Assembly: GCA_018336195.1 (NCBI GenBank)
Contig: JAGXQV010000024.1
Span: 1 to 64,000 of the forward strand
Direction: 5' to 3'
DNA: 64,000 nt
Source of the DNA: Sulfuricella sp.
GTDB lineage: Bacteria; Pseudomonadota; Gammaproteobacteria; Burkholderiales; Sulfuricellaceae
Of the stretch, positions 25,689 through 34,436 are shown piece by piece. Positions within the stretch are counted from its first letter, which is position 1. Every line of letters starts with the position of its first letter. Under the pieces are notes generated by a model that did no database searches, was not told the origin of the DNA, and saw only the letters and a program-made list of their open reading frames with translations. The position numbers were made by a program, and so were the translations under genes.

Positions 25689-26508
25689 CGGCGAACCCCT
25701 TGCGGGTTTTTTGGAACCAGAACAGGCCGGCCCAGGCCACCAGCGACGCCAGTGCCAGATACAGCGCCAACCCGCCCCAATCGGGGGGATTGCCCCAGAT
25801 CACCACCTCGCGCGCCTGCTCGATGATGAAGGTGAGCGGGTTAAGGAACAGGTAGCCGCGCACCGATTCGGGCAAGGCGGACGCCGGGTAAAAAATCGGA
25901 CTCATGAACATCAGGACGGTCACCACCATGCCGATGAATTGTCCGATATCGCGAATGAATACCCCGATCGAAGCGAGCAACCACGACAAGCCCATGATGA
26001 AAACCAGCAGCGGCGCCAGGACCAGCGGCAGCAACAGGATCGTCCAGGGCACGCTACTCACCGCGGCAAGGAAAATCAGCAGCACCACGAGACTGATCGC
26101 GGCATGGAAGAGCGACGACCCCAGCGATACCCAGGGCAGGATTTCCAGGGGAAAGATGACTTTCTTGACGTAGTTGGTGTTCGACAGCACCAAGCTGGGG
26201 GCGCGCGTCACGCACTCGGAAAACAGGTTGAACACGATCAGGCCGACGAACAGCACCAGGGCGAACTCGAATTTATCGGCACCCGCGCCGCCGCGTTGCC
26301 CCCAGCGAGCCTCGAAAACGATACTGAAAACGAAAGTGTAGACCGCCAGCATCAGCACCGGATTGACGAACGACCACAACAGTCCGAGAAACGAGCCACG
26401 ATAACGTCCGACAATCTCGCGCCGGGCCATTTGCAGGGCCAGCGAGCGGTTACGCCACAAGCTCAGAAAAATGTCGGGAAATGGCGTGGAGGAACTGCGT
26501 GGCAGCAT
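25678..26508 (-). CDS. wzm: ABC-2 type polysaccharide export permease
   Basis: Wzm is the membrane half of the O-antigen, teichoic-acid or S-layer glycan exporter. The 276-residue product opens with an amphipathic region (LWRNRSLALQMARREIVGRYRG) typical of the family's gate helix. About six membrane helices follow between residues 35 and 270. The last gene-end bases overlap the start of wzt, as usual for this pair. It is the first gene of the minus-strand assembly operon. The ATG at 26508 lacks a good Shine-Dalgarno, so the exact start is uncertain by some residues. Confidence 0.94.
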   Translation of the reverse strand: MLPRSSSTPFPDIFLSLWRNRSLALQMARREIVGRYRGSFLGLLWSFVNPVLMLAVYTFVFSIVFEARWGQRGGAGADKFEFALVLFVGLIVFNLFSECVTRAPSLVLSNTNYVKKVIFPLEILPWVSLGSSLFHAAISLVVLLIFLAAVSSVPWTILLLPLVLAPLLVFIMGLSWLLASIGVFIRDIGQFIGMVVTVLMFMSPIFYPASALPESVRGYLFLNPLTFIIEQAREVVIWGNPPDWGGLALYLALASLVAWAGLFWFQKTRKGFADVM

Positions 26509-26600
26509 GTCGCGGGAGGGAATCCAAAAAGTTGGGAATTATCGCAGAAGCGTTAGCAATATGGAAAAGATTAAAGCAAGAACGGCTTAACTCCGGGCGA

Positions 26601-28373
26601 TCAATTCAACTGCATCACCGTCACCATGGCGTCGCCAACCATCTTGCGGGTGGTGCTGCCCGCCAGCGCGGCGCTCCAGGTGTAAGTCCCCGCCGGAAAT
26701 GCGGCCAGCGGGATCGCCGGAAAAATGCCGGCGCTGCCGAACAGTGTGCCGCTGACCGCTGTTCCGCCCTGGTACCCCAGCGCGATGGGCAAATAATTGC
26801 CTTGCGCAACCGCCACCCAGGTTCCGTCGCCGCGCAGCGAAAAATCGCCGAAAGGCGTCTGCACTCCGACGTACACGTCCACCGCCCCGCCGGTGGGCGG
26901 CAGAGTGTAGTTCACCGACACGCTGTCGCCGCCACTGAACTGCGGCTTGCCGATTTGCAGGTGCGGCACCAGGGTATTCCCGGCCGCCCCGCTGTTCAGG
27001 CTACCGTAGGAATAGCCGCTCAGTGCAGCGGCGGTGCTGCGCAAGGAGAGTGCGAAGCTTTCGGGTAACAGATTCGCGTTGATCGACAGCAAGTCGGCAA
27101 CCGTCGCCGAGACGATCGGCGCCGCGAACGAGGTGCCGCTGCCGCCGCCGTAGCTCGCCCCCAGCACGGTGGAATAGATATTCACCCCCGGCGCGGCGAC
27201 GGTAATTTCCGGTCCGGTGTTGGAAAAAGACGCCACCGCATTGGCAAAGATTCCATCCCTGAAAGTCGCACCGCTTCCGTTTTTCGAGGTGGTGGAATAC
27301 TGCTTGAAGGCGCTCGACTCTACCGAATAGCTGCCCGAGGTGGTGATCGTAACCGCCGACACCGCGCCGCTCACGACATCCACCGCGCCAACCGTTACCA
27401 CCGCCCGGATCGTCGCCACCCCGCCATCCAGGGTAATGGTGTCGCCCACCACGTAGCCGCTCCCACCGAAATCCACCTTGATGGACGAAAAGGTGCGGTT
27501 GGTCGCCGCCACCCCGATCACCCCCGCCATACTCGCCGGAAACGCCACGGCGCCCCCCTCGTTGCCTGAAGCGGCCACCATTGCCACGCCTTTATCGAGG
27601 GCGTTCTGGATGCTGTCCTGCACGGTTTGGGTCTGCTGATCGACGGTCAGACTGAGATTGATGACCTTGGCACCGTGATTCACCGCGTAATCGATGGCGC
27701 TCGCCAGTTTGTCCGAGGTGAAAGTTCCCTGCCCGCCCGGATTGATCTTGATCGGCAGGATTTTCGCCTCGGGAGCCAGACCGCTCACGCCCACCCGGTT
27801 GTTCTGGGCGGCGGCGATGATGCCGGCCACCTTGGTGCCGTGCCCCAGCACATCCTGGGGAGTGGCATTGCCGTCGCCGAAGTTGTAACCGGTGGCGAGC
27901 AGATTGGCGGTCAAGTCGGGATGGGTCAGATCGACGCCGGTATCGATCACCGCGACCACCACCCCCTTGCCCTTGCCCAGTGCCCACAGGGCACGGTCGC
28001 CCACCGCGGGCAACCACCACTGGCTGGCATAGCTGGGATCATCGGGAGGCGGCGGAACGGTTTCCTCGAAATGTCCATAATAGTTGGGCTCGGCATACAG
28101 CACGTTGGCATCGCGGCGTATCGCCGCGATTCTGCCGCGTAGGTGCTCCCAGCGGTCCAGGTCGCCGGACTGGAAGGTTCCGCCACCGCCCTCGCGCAGC
28201 ACCTCGATATGCCGACCGTGCCGACGCACCACCTCGCCGTGATCGGCGAAGCGGTTGTCCGATTTGTATTTCACGATAATTTCGTCGGGAACCCGGGTCG
28301 GCGCCGCGCCGAGCGCGCCCAGCGACACCGCCCACGCCAACAACACCGCCACACCCGAGTAGACGCCACGCAT
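26601..28373 (-). CDS. Secreted subtilisin-like serine protease (S8) with an inserted beta domain
   Basis: The 590-residue protein has a signal peptide (1-23) and an inhibitor-like propeptide (about 26-105; VPDEIIVKYKS, YAEPNY). The S8 catalytic domain has Asp144 in AVIDTG, His178 in LGHGT, Asn271 in AASGNEGG and Ser415 in GTSFAAP, so all catalytic residues are present. An extra segment at about 294-380, containing GGSGYVVGDTITLDGG, interrupts the fold between GVAATNRT and ASFSNTG. The last 110 residues form a separate beta-rich domain. It lies five bases after the GspC-like gene and probably leaves the cell through the T2SS; targets are unknown. Confidence 0.93.
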   Translation of the reverse strand: MRGVYSGVAVLLAWAVSLGALGAAPTRVPDEIIVKYKSDNRFADHGEVVRRHGRHIEVLREGGGGTFQSGDLDRWEHLRGRIAAIRRDANVLYAEPNYYGHFEETVPPPPDDPSYASQWWLPAVGDRALWALGKGKGVVVAVIDTGVDLTHPDLTANLLATGYNFGDGNATPQDVLGHGTKVAGIIAAAQNNRVGVSGLAPEAKILPIKINPGGQGTFTSDKLASAIDYAVNHGAKVINLSLTVDQQTQTVQDSIQNALDKGVAMVAASGNEGGAVAFPASMAGVIGVAATNRTFSSIKVDFGGSGYVVGDTITLDGGVATIRAVVTVGAVDVVSGAVSAVTITTSGSYSVESSAFKQYSTTSKNGSGATFRDGIFANAVASFSNTGPEITVAAPGVNIYSTVLGASYGGGSGTSFAAPIVSATVADLLSINANLLPESFALSLRSTAAALSGYSYGSLNSGAAGNTLVPHLQIGKPQFSGGDSVSVNYTLPPTGGAVDVYVGVQTPFGDFSLRGDGTWVAVAQGNYLPIALGYQGGTAVSGTLFGSAGIFPAIPLAAFPAGTYTWSAALAGSTTRKMVGDAMVTVMQLN

Positions 28374-28378
28374 GATTG

Positions 28379-29401
28379 CTATTTGGCGAAAGGATTTGCC
28401 GCGGGCGTGGTAATCTGTCCGGCGGCCTGGGCGGTGCGGGCTGCCTGGATCGCTTCGAGCAGGGTGCGCCCCTGAATTACCGGCGCCTGGCCGGCAGCGG
28501 CGGCGTTCTGATCCGTGGCAGCCGTGGGCGCGGCCGCGGCCGGTGCCGGCGTTGCGGACGCCATTCCTGTGCCGGCTGCGGGCGCCTGACCTTGAGCCGC
28601 TACATCCATGGGAGCCGCCCCTGCGGGAGCCGCCGGCGCCGTAGCGCTTGCCAGAGGTTCGATACCTTGCACGATAGTCGGTGTAGGCGCAGCCAAAATC
28701 ACCGGAGCCTGCGCCATCGGCGTCACCGCGCTGGGCGGCGGACGATCGGTCTTCTTGGGCGTAAAGGTCAACGGATACTGGGTACCGCCCGCATCAAAAA
28801 TCACCTTCTTCTCGCCGATTTCAGCCAGGGTATACGGCCCAAGCGACTCGCCCACCGCGAGGATCACGAAAGGACGCGGCGCGGCCTTATTCTTGGGCTG
28901 GGGCGCGAATTTGAAACCCGGCCCGAGCTTGAGTATGACTTTCTTGAAGGAGCCGAACCCCATCACTCCGAGCAGTTCGGCATCGCCCTGGGTCAGCGGC
29001 GCGACGGCGGGCGGCGGCGGCACTTCGATTTTTTCGACCCACGGCTGGCGCTTGGGGTCGAAAACGTTCTTTTCATAGATTTCCGCGTAGCCGGACTTCT
29101 CGGCCGGCGGAAGCGGGGTTTCCTGCGGTTTGGCATCCGCCCCCGGCGCTTTTGCACCCGATTCGGCGGGCTTGGCGGCCGGGGGGGTGAGCGGCTTCGC
29201 CGCTTCCGGCGCGGGAGCCTGCTTGGGCGGCGGCGAATTCTTGGCCTTCTTTTTACTATCCTCCGTCGCAGCCTGGATTATCGCGGCAAAACTACCCGGT
29301 TCCTGAGCAGCACAGAAGGAAGACGCGGCAAGCCACGCCACACCAAGAAACAGCGCGGCGCCATTACGGAAAAATCGGGGAAATACCTTCATTCGGCTCA
29401 T
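28379..29401 (-). CDS. GspC/PilP-like periplasmic protein with low-complexity flanks
   Basis: The start is uncertain; I use the ATG at 29401 because it gives a good signal peptide (MSRMKVFPRFFRNGAALFLG, cleavage near CAA), with further ATGs at 29446 and 29392. The protein is about 340 residues. A Pro/Ala/Lys-rich stretch follows the signal. A conserved core starts with IYEKNVFDPKRQPW, continues with LLGVMGFGSFKKVIL and ends in VGESLGPYTLAEIGEKKVIF. This is the pattern of the GspC homology region or PilP, which connects secretin and inner-membrane parts. A long Ala/Pro-rich tail closes it. Being between two secreted protease genes, it may be the missing GspC of the T2SS at 1-4975. Confidence 0.6.
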   Translation of the reverse strand: MSRMKVFPRFFRNGAALFLGVAWLAASSFCAAQEPGSFAAIIQAATEDSKKKAKNSPPPKQAPAPEAAKPLTPPAAKPAESGAKAPGADAKPQETPLPPAEKSGYAEIYEKNVFDPKRQPWVEKIEVPPPPAVAPLTQGDAELLGVMGFGSFKKVILKLGPGFKFAPQPKNKAAPRPFVILAVGESLGPYTLAEIGEKKVIFDAGGTQYPLTFTPKKTDRPPPSAVTPMAQAPVILAAPTPTIVQGIEPLASATAPAAPAGAAPMDVAAQGQAPAAGTGMASATPAPAAAAPTAATDQNAAAAGQAPVIQGRTLLEAIQAARTAQAAGQITTPAANPFAK

Positions 29402-29488
29402 AAATTTTCGGTTAAGCGGAAGGCGGCATTTTACCGGCATTCCCATTGTACGGTTCCATTCGCGGACATTTTTTTACACTCGGCCGAC

Positions 29489-31090
29489 TCATTGCAGGGT
29501 GAAGACCTTGCCGAAACTGGCTTTCTGTACTACTTGGTCGAGATTGTCGCCATACCCCACGTAAATCACCGTACCGACCGGCAGGAAATTAACGTCCATG
29601 GCGTCGATAATATTGAAGGTCGCCACCGCCGGCACCGCGGTGCTGAACAGCGGCTGGGCGGTGGACTGCAAGGCATTCCAGGCTCCTGCCGTTTTATAGA
29701 ACAGCGCCGTACCGACCTGGGCAACCACGTAAACGTTCTTGCTGGAACTTTCCGAGGAAGGAATCACCGTCGTCGCCTGAAGCGTCAGGGATTCCTTGGA
29801 ACCACTGGTTTGACCGCTGAACACCGCGGATGCCAGAGTACCCGCGGCAGACACCGGCACGCTTTGGGCAAGCAGGTAATCCGCGCCGAGGGACTGATTG
29901 GAATAGCGCCCGGCGGTGCCGCGCAGGGCAAGCTGGGCGCTATGGGTTCCCGCCGCGAAGGTGACGGCGGGGGTGCTGGCGGAGTTCAACGCGCCGCCGT
30001 CAAACGACCAGACGGTTTCCGCAACCGGACGGCTGGGCGTGAGATTGGTCGCCGAATAATTGAACCTGCCGCCTTCCAATTTGCCGATCACCACCATTTC
30101 CGGAGGTTGCGGCTGGTCGGCGCTGGCCACGTTGGTAAATTGAGTTTTCGCCTTGAGGTTGTCCCCCGCCCAGAAATACACCTGCCAGTTGCCCGGCATA
30201 GCCGAAGCGCCGACCCCCGACCAGTTGTAGGAGAACGCGTAGTAGCCGCCGGCGTATTGGCCGGTCGTAGAACTCGATTCATAGAGGGTACCGTCCGGCG
30301 CGACCAGGTCGATGCGCAGGGTTTGCCCGATCGTCATTCCCTTGAAGAACGCCGAGAAATAGACTTTTCCGGCACTCCCCGAGATGCTGGCGAGAGACGA
30401 GGTTGGCGGGCTGCTCACGCTGGGCGCGCTGGTGGTCACGTAAACATTGGCCGTCTCGCCCGCCGCCAGGGTAACGGCCGAAGCGGCATTGTATTTGGCG
30501 ACCGTTCCCAGCGCGGAAGCCCCGTAGAGTGCCTGGCAAGCGGTGATGTCGTCGCTCTTCAGAACCAGTTGGTCGGTGCTGGAATGATAGGGATTGGCGT
30601 ACATGATCGAATCCGCCACATTGGAGTGATCCAGCCCCAGGGCATGGCCGAATTCGTGGGTCGCCACGGCTTCCAACGAGGCGAGGCTGGTTACCGTGGC
30701 GGAATTGAAGCGGATGTCGGCTTCCCGGATGCGCAAGTCGCTATAGGCCGAATTGGTCGTACCTGACTCGCTGAGCCCGCTTTGCCAGCCAACCACGTTG
30801 ATCCCGTCGGTCACCCAGGTAGGCGTGGTGGTGGTGCCTTGGTACTGGAACTGGAAATTGCAGCCGTTCGACCATTTCGCTGCGGCTTTCTGCAAAACAG
30901 CTACGGCATCGCCGGTGGATATCCCGGACGGCGTCCCCTGGGGGTTGTAATACCATTTCATCACGCCGCCATCCCAGCGCGAGCCGCCCATGCCGAACAC
31001 CACGTATTCGAATTGTCCGCCCGCGACGCTTACGCCGGAGCCTGCGCCCAGCAGCGCACCCAACATTATCCCGATCCAGGCTTTTTTCAT
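29489..31090 (-). CDS. Secreted matrixin-like zinc metalloprotease with shared C-terminal domain
   Basis: The ATG at 31088-31090 gives a typical signal peptide (MKKAWIGIMLGALLGAGSG); an upstream in-frame extension lacks one. The 533-residue protein has the metzincin zinc site HEFGHALGLDHS at 145-156 and a Met-turn-like SIMYANPY just after, as in family M10 proteases. Residues from about 220 to 330 carry a pre-peptidase-like beta domain (AGETANVYVTT, YAFSYNWSG). The last 115 residues (VYVVAQVG to YGDNLDQVVQKASFGK) resemble the end of the protein at 9743-11602. Export by the T2SS is plausible. It is the upstream gene of the protease group. Confidence 0.9.
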   Translation of the reverse strand: MKKAWIGIMLGALLGAGSGVSVAGGQFEYVVFGMGGSRWDGGVMKWYYNPQGTPSGISTGDAVAVLQKAAAKWSNGCNFQFQYQGTTTTPTWVTDGINVVGWQSGLSESGTTNSAYSDLRIREADIRFNSATVTSLASLEAVATHEFGHALGLDHSNVADSIMYANPYHSSTDQLVLKSDDITACQALYGASALGTVAKYNAASAVTLAAGETANVYVTTSAPSVSSPPTSSLASISGSAGKVYFSAFFKGMTIGQTLRIDLVAPDGTLYESSSTTGQYAGGYYAFSYNWSGVGASAMPGNWQVYFWAGDNLKAKTQFTNVASADQPQPPEMVVIGKLEGGRFNYSATNLTPSRPVAETVWSFDGGALNSASTPAVTFAAGTHSAQLALRGTAGRYSNQSLGADYLLAQSVPVSAAGTLASAVFSGQTSGSKESLTLQATTVIPSSESSSKNVYVVAQVGTALFYKTAGAWNALQSTAQPLFSTAVPAVATFNIIDAMDVNFLPVGTVIYVGYGDNLDQVVQKASFGKVFTLQ

Positions 31091-31208
31091 GGTACATAGT
31101 CTCCACAGGTAGAACAGACAACTTCGGCTCATCGACCATCGAAACACCGCGTGCCGAAAGTGTAGCATGTTCCCTCTTCACGCCCGCTAGCCCCCTACCC
31201 TTCCACGG

Positions 31209-31214
31209 TATAAT
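31209..31214 (+). promoter_or_regulatory. TATAAT element close to the start of the TPR-GT2 gene
   Basis: A consensus -10 hexamer lies only ten bases before the ATG at 31224. If used, the transcript would have almost no leader. No clear -35 hexamer is visible 16-18 bases upstream, so this may be chance. Confidence 0.3.
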
Positions 31215-31223
31215 CCCCGCACC

Positions 31224-34200
31224 ATGAGCACCGTCACCGTCCAGGAAGCCATCCGCATCGCCATCGCCCATCACCAAGGCGGGCGCCTGGCGGAAGCGGA
31301 AAACATTTATCGCCAGGTTCTCCAGCACCAGCCGGATTACCCGGACGCACTCCACCTGCTCGGCGTGATCGCCCTCCAGGTCGGCAAGCCGGAAGTCGCC
31401 GCCGACCTGATCGGCAAGGCGGTCGGAGTCGCTCCCGACGCCGCCGATTATTACCCCAACCTCGGCGAAGCCCTGCGCCAACTCGGCAAACTCGACGAGG
31501 CGGTGGCCGCCTTCCGCCGCGCCATCGCGCTCAATCCGAATCTGGTCGCGGCCTACAACAATCTCGGCATCGTCCTCAAGGAACTGGAACGTTACGACGA
31601 AGCCATCGCCGCCTGCCGCCGCGCCATCGAACTCAACCCCACCCATTTCCAGGCGCTCAACAATCTCGCCGCCGCCTGCAAGCTCAACGGCGACCTGGAT
31701 GCCGCCATCGGCTATTACCGCCAGGCTCTGGCGCTCAACCCGGACAGCGCGGAGATTTGCAACAACCTCGGCAGCGCCCTGCAGGAGCGGGGAAACGACG
31801 AGGAAGCCTTCGTACATTTCCGCCGCGCCATCGAGTTGAACCCCGACCTCAACCCCGCCCACGCGCTGGTACTGGCCCTGCAACAACAGGTTCGCGAAAA
31901 TCCCCGGCTGGTCAGCCAGGACATGGCCTCCTGGGAAACCTGGGCGACCCGCCACCCGGCATCCCCGCGCATCTCGGTAATCGTGTGCAGCATAGACGAG
32001 GCCAAGCTGGAAAAAGTTCACGCCAATTATGCCGAGCGCCTGGAAGGAGAGGATTGGGAATTCATCGCCATCCGCGACGCGCGTTCGCTCAGCGAAGGCT
32101 ACAACCGGGGTTTGGCGCAGAGCAACGGAGAGCTGCTGATCTTCTCCCACGACGACATCGAGATTCTTTCCCCGGACTTTCGTCATAAGCTCAAGTGTTA
32201 TCTGAACGCCTGCGACCTGCTCGGCGTGGCCGGCACCCGCCGCCTGATCGGCCCGTCCTGGGTCAAGGCCGGCTGGCCGTGGCTGCACGGACAGGTCACG
32301 CATCCCGAGCGGGACAGCGGCGCTTTCAAGATTTGCCTGTACGGCGTGACCACCCCGCTGCAACCGGACATCCAGGCGCTTGACGGGCTGTTCTTGGCGT
32401 GCCGCCGCGAGGTGGCGGAACAGGTCGGTTTCGACGAAGCCACCTTCGACGGTTTCCACTTCTACGACCTGGATTTCAGCTTCTCCGCGTTTCAAGCCGG
32501 TTTCCGCCTGGGCGTGGCCAACGACATGGCTATCGTCCATTATTCGGAAGGCAATTACGATGCCGCTTGGGAACGCTACGCGGAACGCTTCCTGAGCAAG
32601 CACGGCGCGGCGCTGGAGAAACACCCGCCGGCCCAGGATCTGCGCATCCTCGCCCAGGTCGAGACCAAGACGCAGGCACTGTCGTTCTGCAACCTTTATC
32701 TCACCAACAATTATGCGGGCAATAACTACCGCGAATGGGTGCGGGTTTTCGACACGCCGAGCGCGCTCGAACTCGCCCGCCAGCGCGCGGAAAGCCAGGC
32801 TTGGCCGAATCCGCCGCTGCTCTCGGTGCTGATGCCGGTGTACAACCCGCCGGAAACCTGGCTACGCCGCGCCATCGAATCGGTGCTGGCACAAAGCTGG
32901 CCGCACTGGGAACTGTGCATCGCCGACGACGCCTCGCCGGCCCCGCACGTCAAGACCGTCCTCGCCGAATACCAGGCCCGCGACCCGCGCATCAAGGTCG
33001 CCTACCGCAGTGCCAACGGCCACATCTCCGCCGCCTCGAACAGCGCGCTGGAGCTCGCGAGCGGCGTATTCACCGCGCTCCTCGACCACGACGACGAACT
33101 GCCGCCCACCGCGCTGTACTGGGTGGCCAAGGAAATTGGCGCATTCCCCGAATGCGCCGCGATCTATTCCGATGAAGACAAGATCGACGTCGAAGGCCAA
33201 CGCAAGGACGCCTACTTCAAGCCGGACTGGAATCCCGACCTGTTTCTCTCGCAAAACACCTTGAGCCACCTCGGCGTGTATCGCACCCAGGTGATGAGGC
33301 AAGTCGGCGGGTTTCGGGAAGGGTTCGAGGGTTCGCAGGACTACGACCTCGCCTTGCGGGTGGTCGAAGCCAGCCGTCCCGAGCAAATCCGCCACATCCC
33401 GCGAGTGCTCTACCACTGGCGTGTCTTGCCGGGCAGCACCGCGCTGGACATCGGCGAAAAATCCTACGCCAGCGATGCGGCGCGGAGAGCCATCGCCGAC
33501 CACCTGGCGCGCCGCGACGTTGCCGCGGAAGTCTGCGCCAGCGAAGCCGGACCGGGCATGTACCGGGTACGCTACCGCCTGCCCGAACAGCCGCCGCTGG
33601 CCAGCCTGGTGATCCCCACCCGCAACGGCCTGGCGCTACTGCGCCAATGCATCGACAGCCTGCGCGCCAAGACCCGCTACCCGAATTACGAAATCCTGAT
33701 CGTCGACAACGGCAGCGATGATCCGGCCACCCTGGCCTATCTGGCGGAACTCGAAAGCCACGGCCAGGCGCGCATCCTCCGCGACCCGCGCCCCTTCAAC
33801 TATTCCGCCCTCAACAACCTGGCGGTCAGGGAAGCGCGCGGCGAGCTCATCGGCCTGCTCAACAACGACCTGGAAGTGGTCTCCCCGGACTGGCTCGACG
33901 AAATGGCCAGCCATGCCTTGCGTCCGGAAATCGGCGCGGTCGGCGCGCGCCTCTGGTATCCCGACGACACCTTGCAGCACGGCGGGGTAATTCTGGTGGG
34001 CGGCGTGGCCGCCCACGCCCATCGCAAGCAGCGCAAGGGCTGCGCCGGCTATGCGGGACGGGCTGCGCTGATCCAGAACTTTTCCGCCGTTACCGCCGCC
34101 TGCCTGGTGGTGCGAAAAGCCGTTTTCGAGGAGGTGGGCGGCTTCGACGAAGAACTCGCCGTGAGCTTCAACGACGTGGATTTGTGCTTGAAAATCCAGG

Positions 34201-34424
34201 CGCGCGGCTACCGCAACCTGTGGACCCCTTACGCCGAACTGTATCACCACGAATCCGCCACGCGCGGCGTTGACGACTCGCCGGAAAAACGCGCCCGTTT
34301 CAACGCCGAAATCGCGTTCATGCAGCAACGCTGGGGTGCGCTGCTGCGCAACGACCCGGCCTACAACCCCAACCTTACCCTGGATCGCGAAGGTTTCGGC
34401 CTAGCCTGGCCGCCGCGCACATAA
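31224..34424 (+). CDS. TPR protein fused to three GT2-type glycosyltransferase domains
   Basis: The 1066-residue protein begins with the TPR module common to this region (about 5-215; EAIRIAIAHHQGGRLAEAE, DALHLLGVIA). A divergent GT2-like domain follows (about 248-460; ISVIVCSIDEAK, LLIFSHDDIEI). A tandem GT2 pair then occupies 533-1060 (SVLMPVYNPPE with DHDDE; LASLVIPTRNG with NNDLEV), which is copy C of the repeated module found in the genes at 14482-22954. The family moves sugars from nucleotide donors. The TPR part probably binds a protein partner or substrate. It is divergent from the metalloprotease gene and convergent with a methyltransferase gene. Confidence 0.92.
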   Translation: MSTVTVQEAIRIAIAHHQGGRLAEAENIYRQVLQHQPDYPDALHLLGVIALQVGKPEVAADLIGKAVGVAPDAADYYPNLGEALRQLGKLDEAVAAFRRAIALNPNLVAAYNNLGIVLKELERYDEAIAACRRAIELNPTHFQALNNLAAACKLNGDLDAAIGYYRQALALNPDSAEICNNLGSALQERGNDEEAFVHFRRAIELNPDLNPAHALVLALQQQVRENPRLVSQDMASWETWATRHPASPRISVIVCSIDEAKLEKVHANYAERLEGEDWEFIAIRDARSLSEGYNRGLAQSNGELLIFSHDDIEILSPDFRHKLKCYLNACDLLGVAGTRRLIGPSWVKAGWPWLHGQVTHPERDSGAFKICLYGVTTPLQPDIQALDGLFLACRREVAEQVGFDEATFDGFHFYDLDFSFSAFQAGFRLGVANDMAIVHYSEGNYDAAWERYAERFLSKHGAALEKHPPAQDLRILAQVETKTQALSFCNLYLTNNYAGNNYREWVRVFDTPSALELARQRAESQAWPNPPLLSVLMPVYNPPETWLRRAIESVLAQSWPHWELCIADDASPAPHVKTVLAEYQARDPRIKVAYRSANGHISAASNSALELASGVFTALLDHDDELPPTALYWVAKEIGAFPECAAIYSDEDKIDVEGQRKDAYFKPDWNPDLFLSQNTLSHLGVYRTQVMRQVGGFREGFEGSQDYDLALRVVEASRPEQIRHIPRVLYHWRVLPGSTALDIGEKSYASDAARRAIADHLARRDVAAEVCASEAGPGMYRVRYRLPEQPPLASLVIPTRNGLALLRQCIDSLRAKTRYPNYEILIVDNGSDDPATLAYLAELESHGQARILRDPRPFNYSALNNLAVREARGELIGLLNNDLEVVSPDWLDEMASHALRPEIGAVGARLWYPDDTLQHGGVILVGGVAAHAHRKQRKGCAGYAGRAALIQNFSAVTAACLVVRKAVFEEVGGFDEELAVSFNDVDLCLKIQARGYRNLWTPYAELYHHESATRGVDDSPEKRARFNAEIAFMQQRWGALLRNDPAYNPNLTLDREGFGLAWPPRT
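32820..34415 (+). repeat. Copy C of the triplicated GT2-GT2 coding module (inverted)
   Basis: Residues 533-1063 of the TPR-GT2 protein match copies A (17566-19167) and B (19487-21097) over their full length. The copy is in the opposite orientation to A and B, so recombination between them could invert about 11-17 kb including wzm and wzt. Confidence 0.82.
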
Positions 34425-34436
34425 CCCCTTGCCGTA

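Noticed and set aside
28376-30766. 796-codon plus-strand frame over the protease and GspC-like genes
   Set aside because: Very Arg/Gly-rich shadow of three genes with signal peptides and catalytic motifs on the other strand.
26601-31090. PEP-CTERM or LPXTG sorting signals on the secreted proteases
   Set aside because: The C termini have neither a PEP motif nor a hydrophobic helix with basic tail.
30741-32624. 627-codon minus-strand frame over the TPR-GT2 gene
   Set aside because: Shadow of the TPR repeats; periodic pattern mirrors the sense TPRs and there is no domain of its own.
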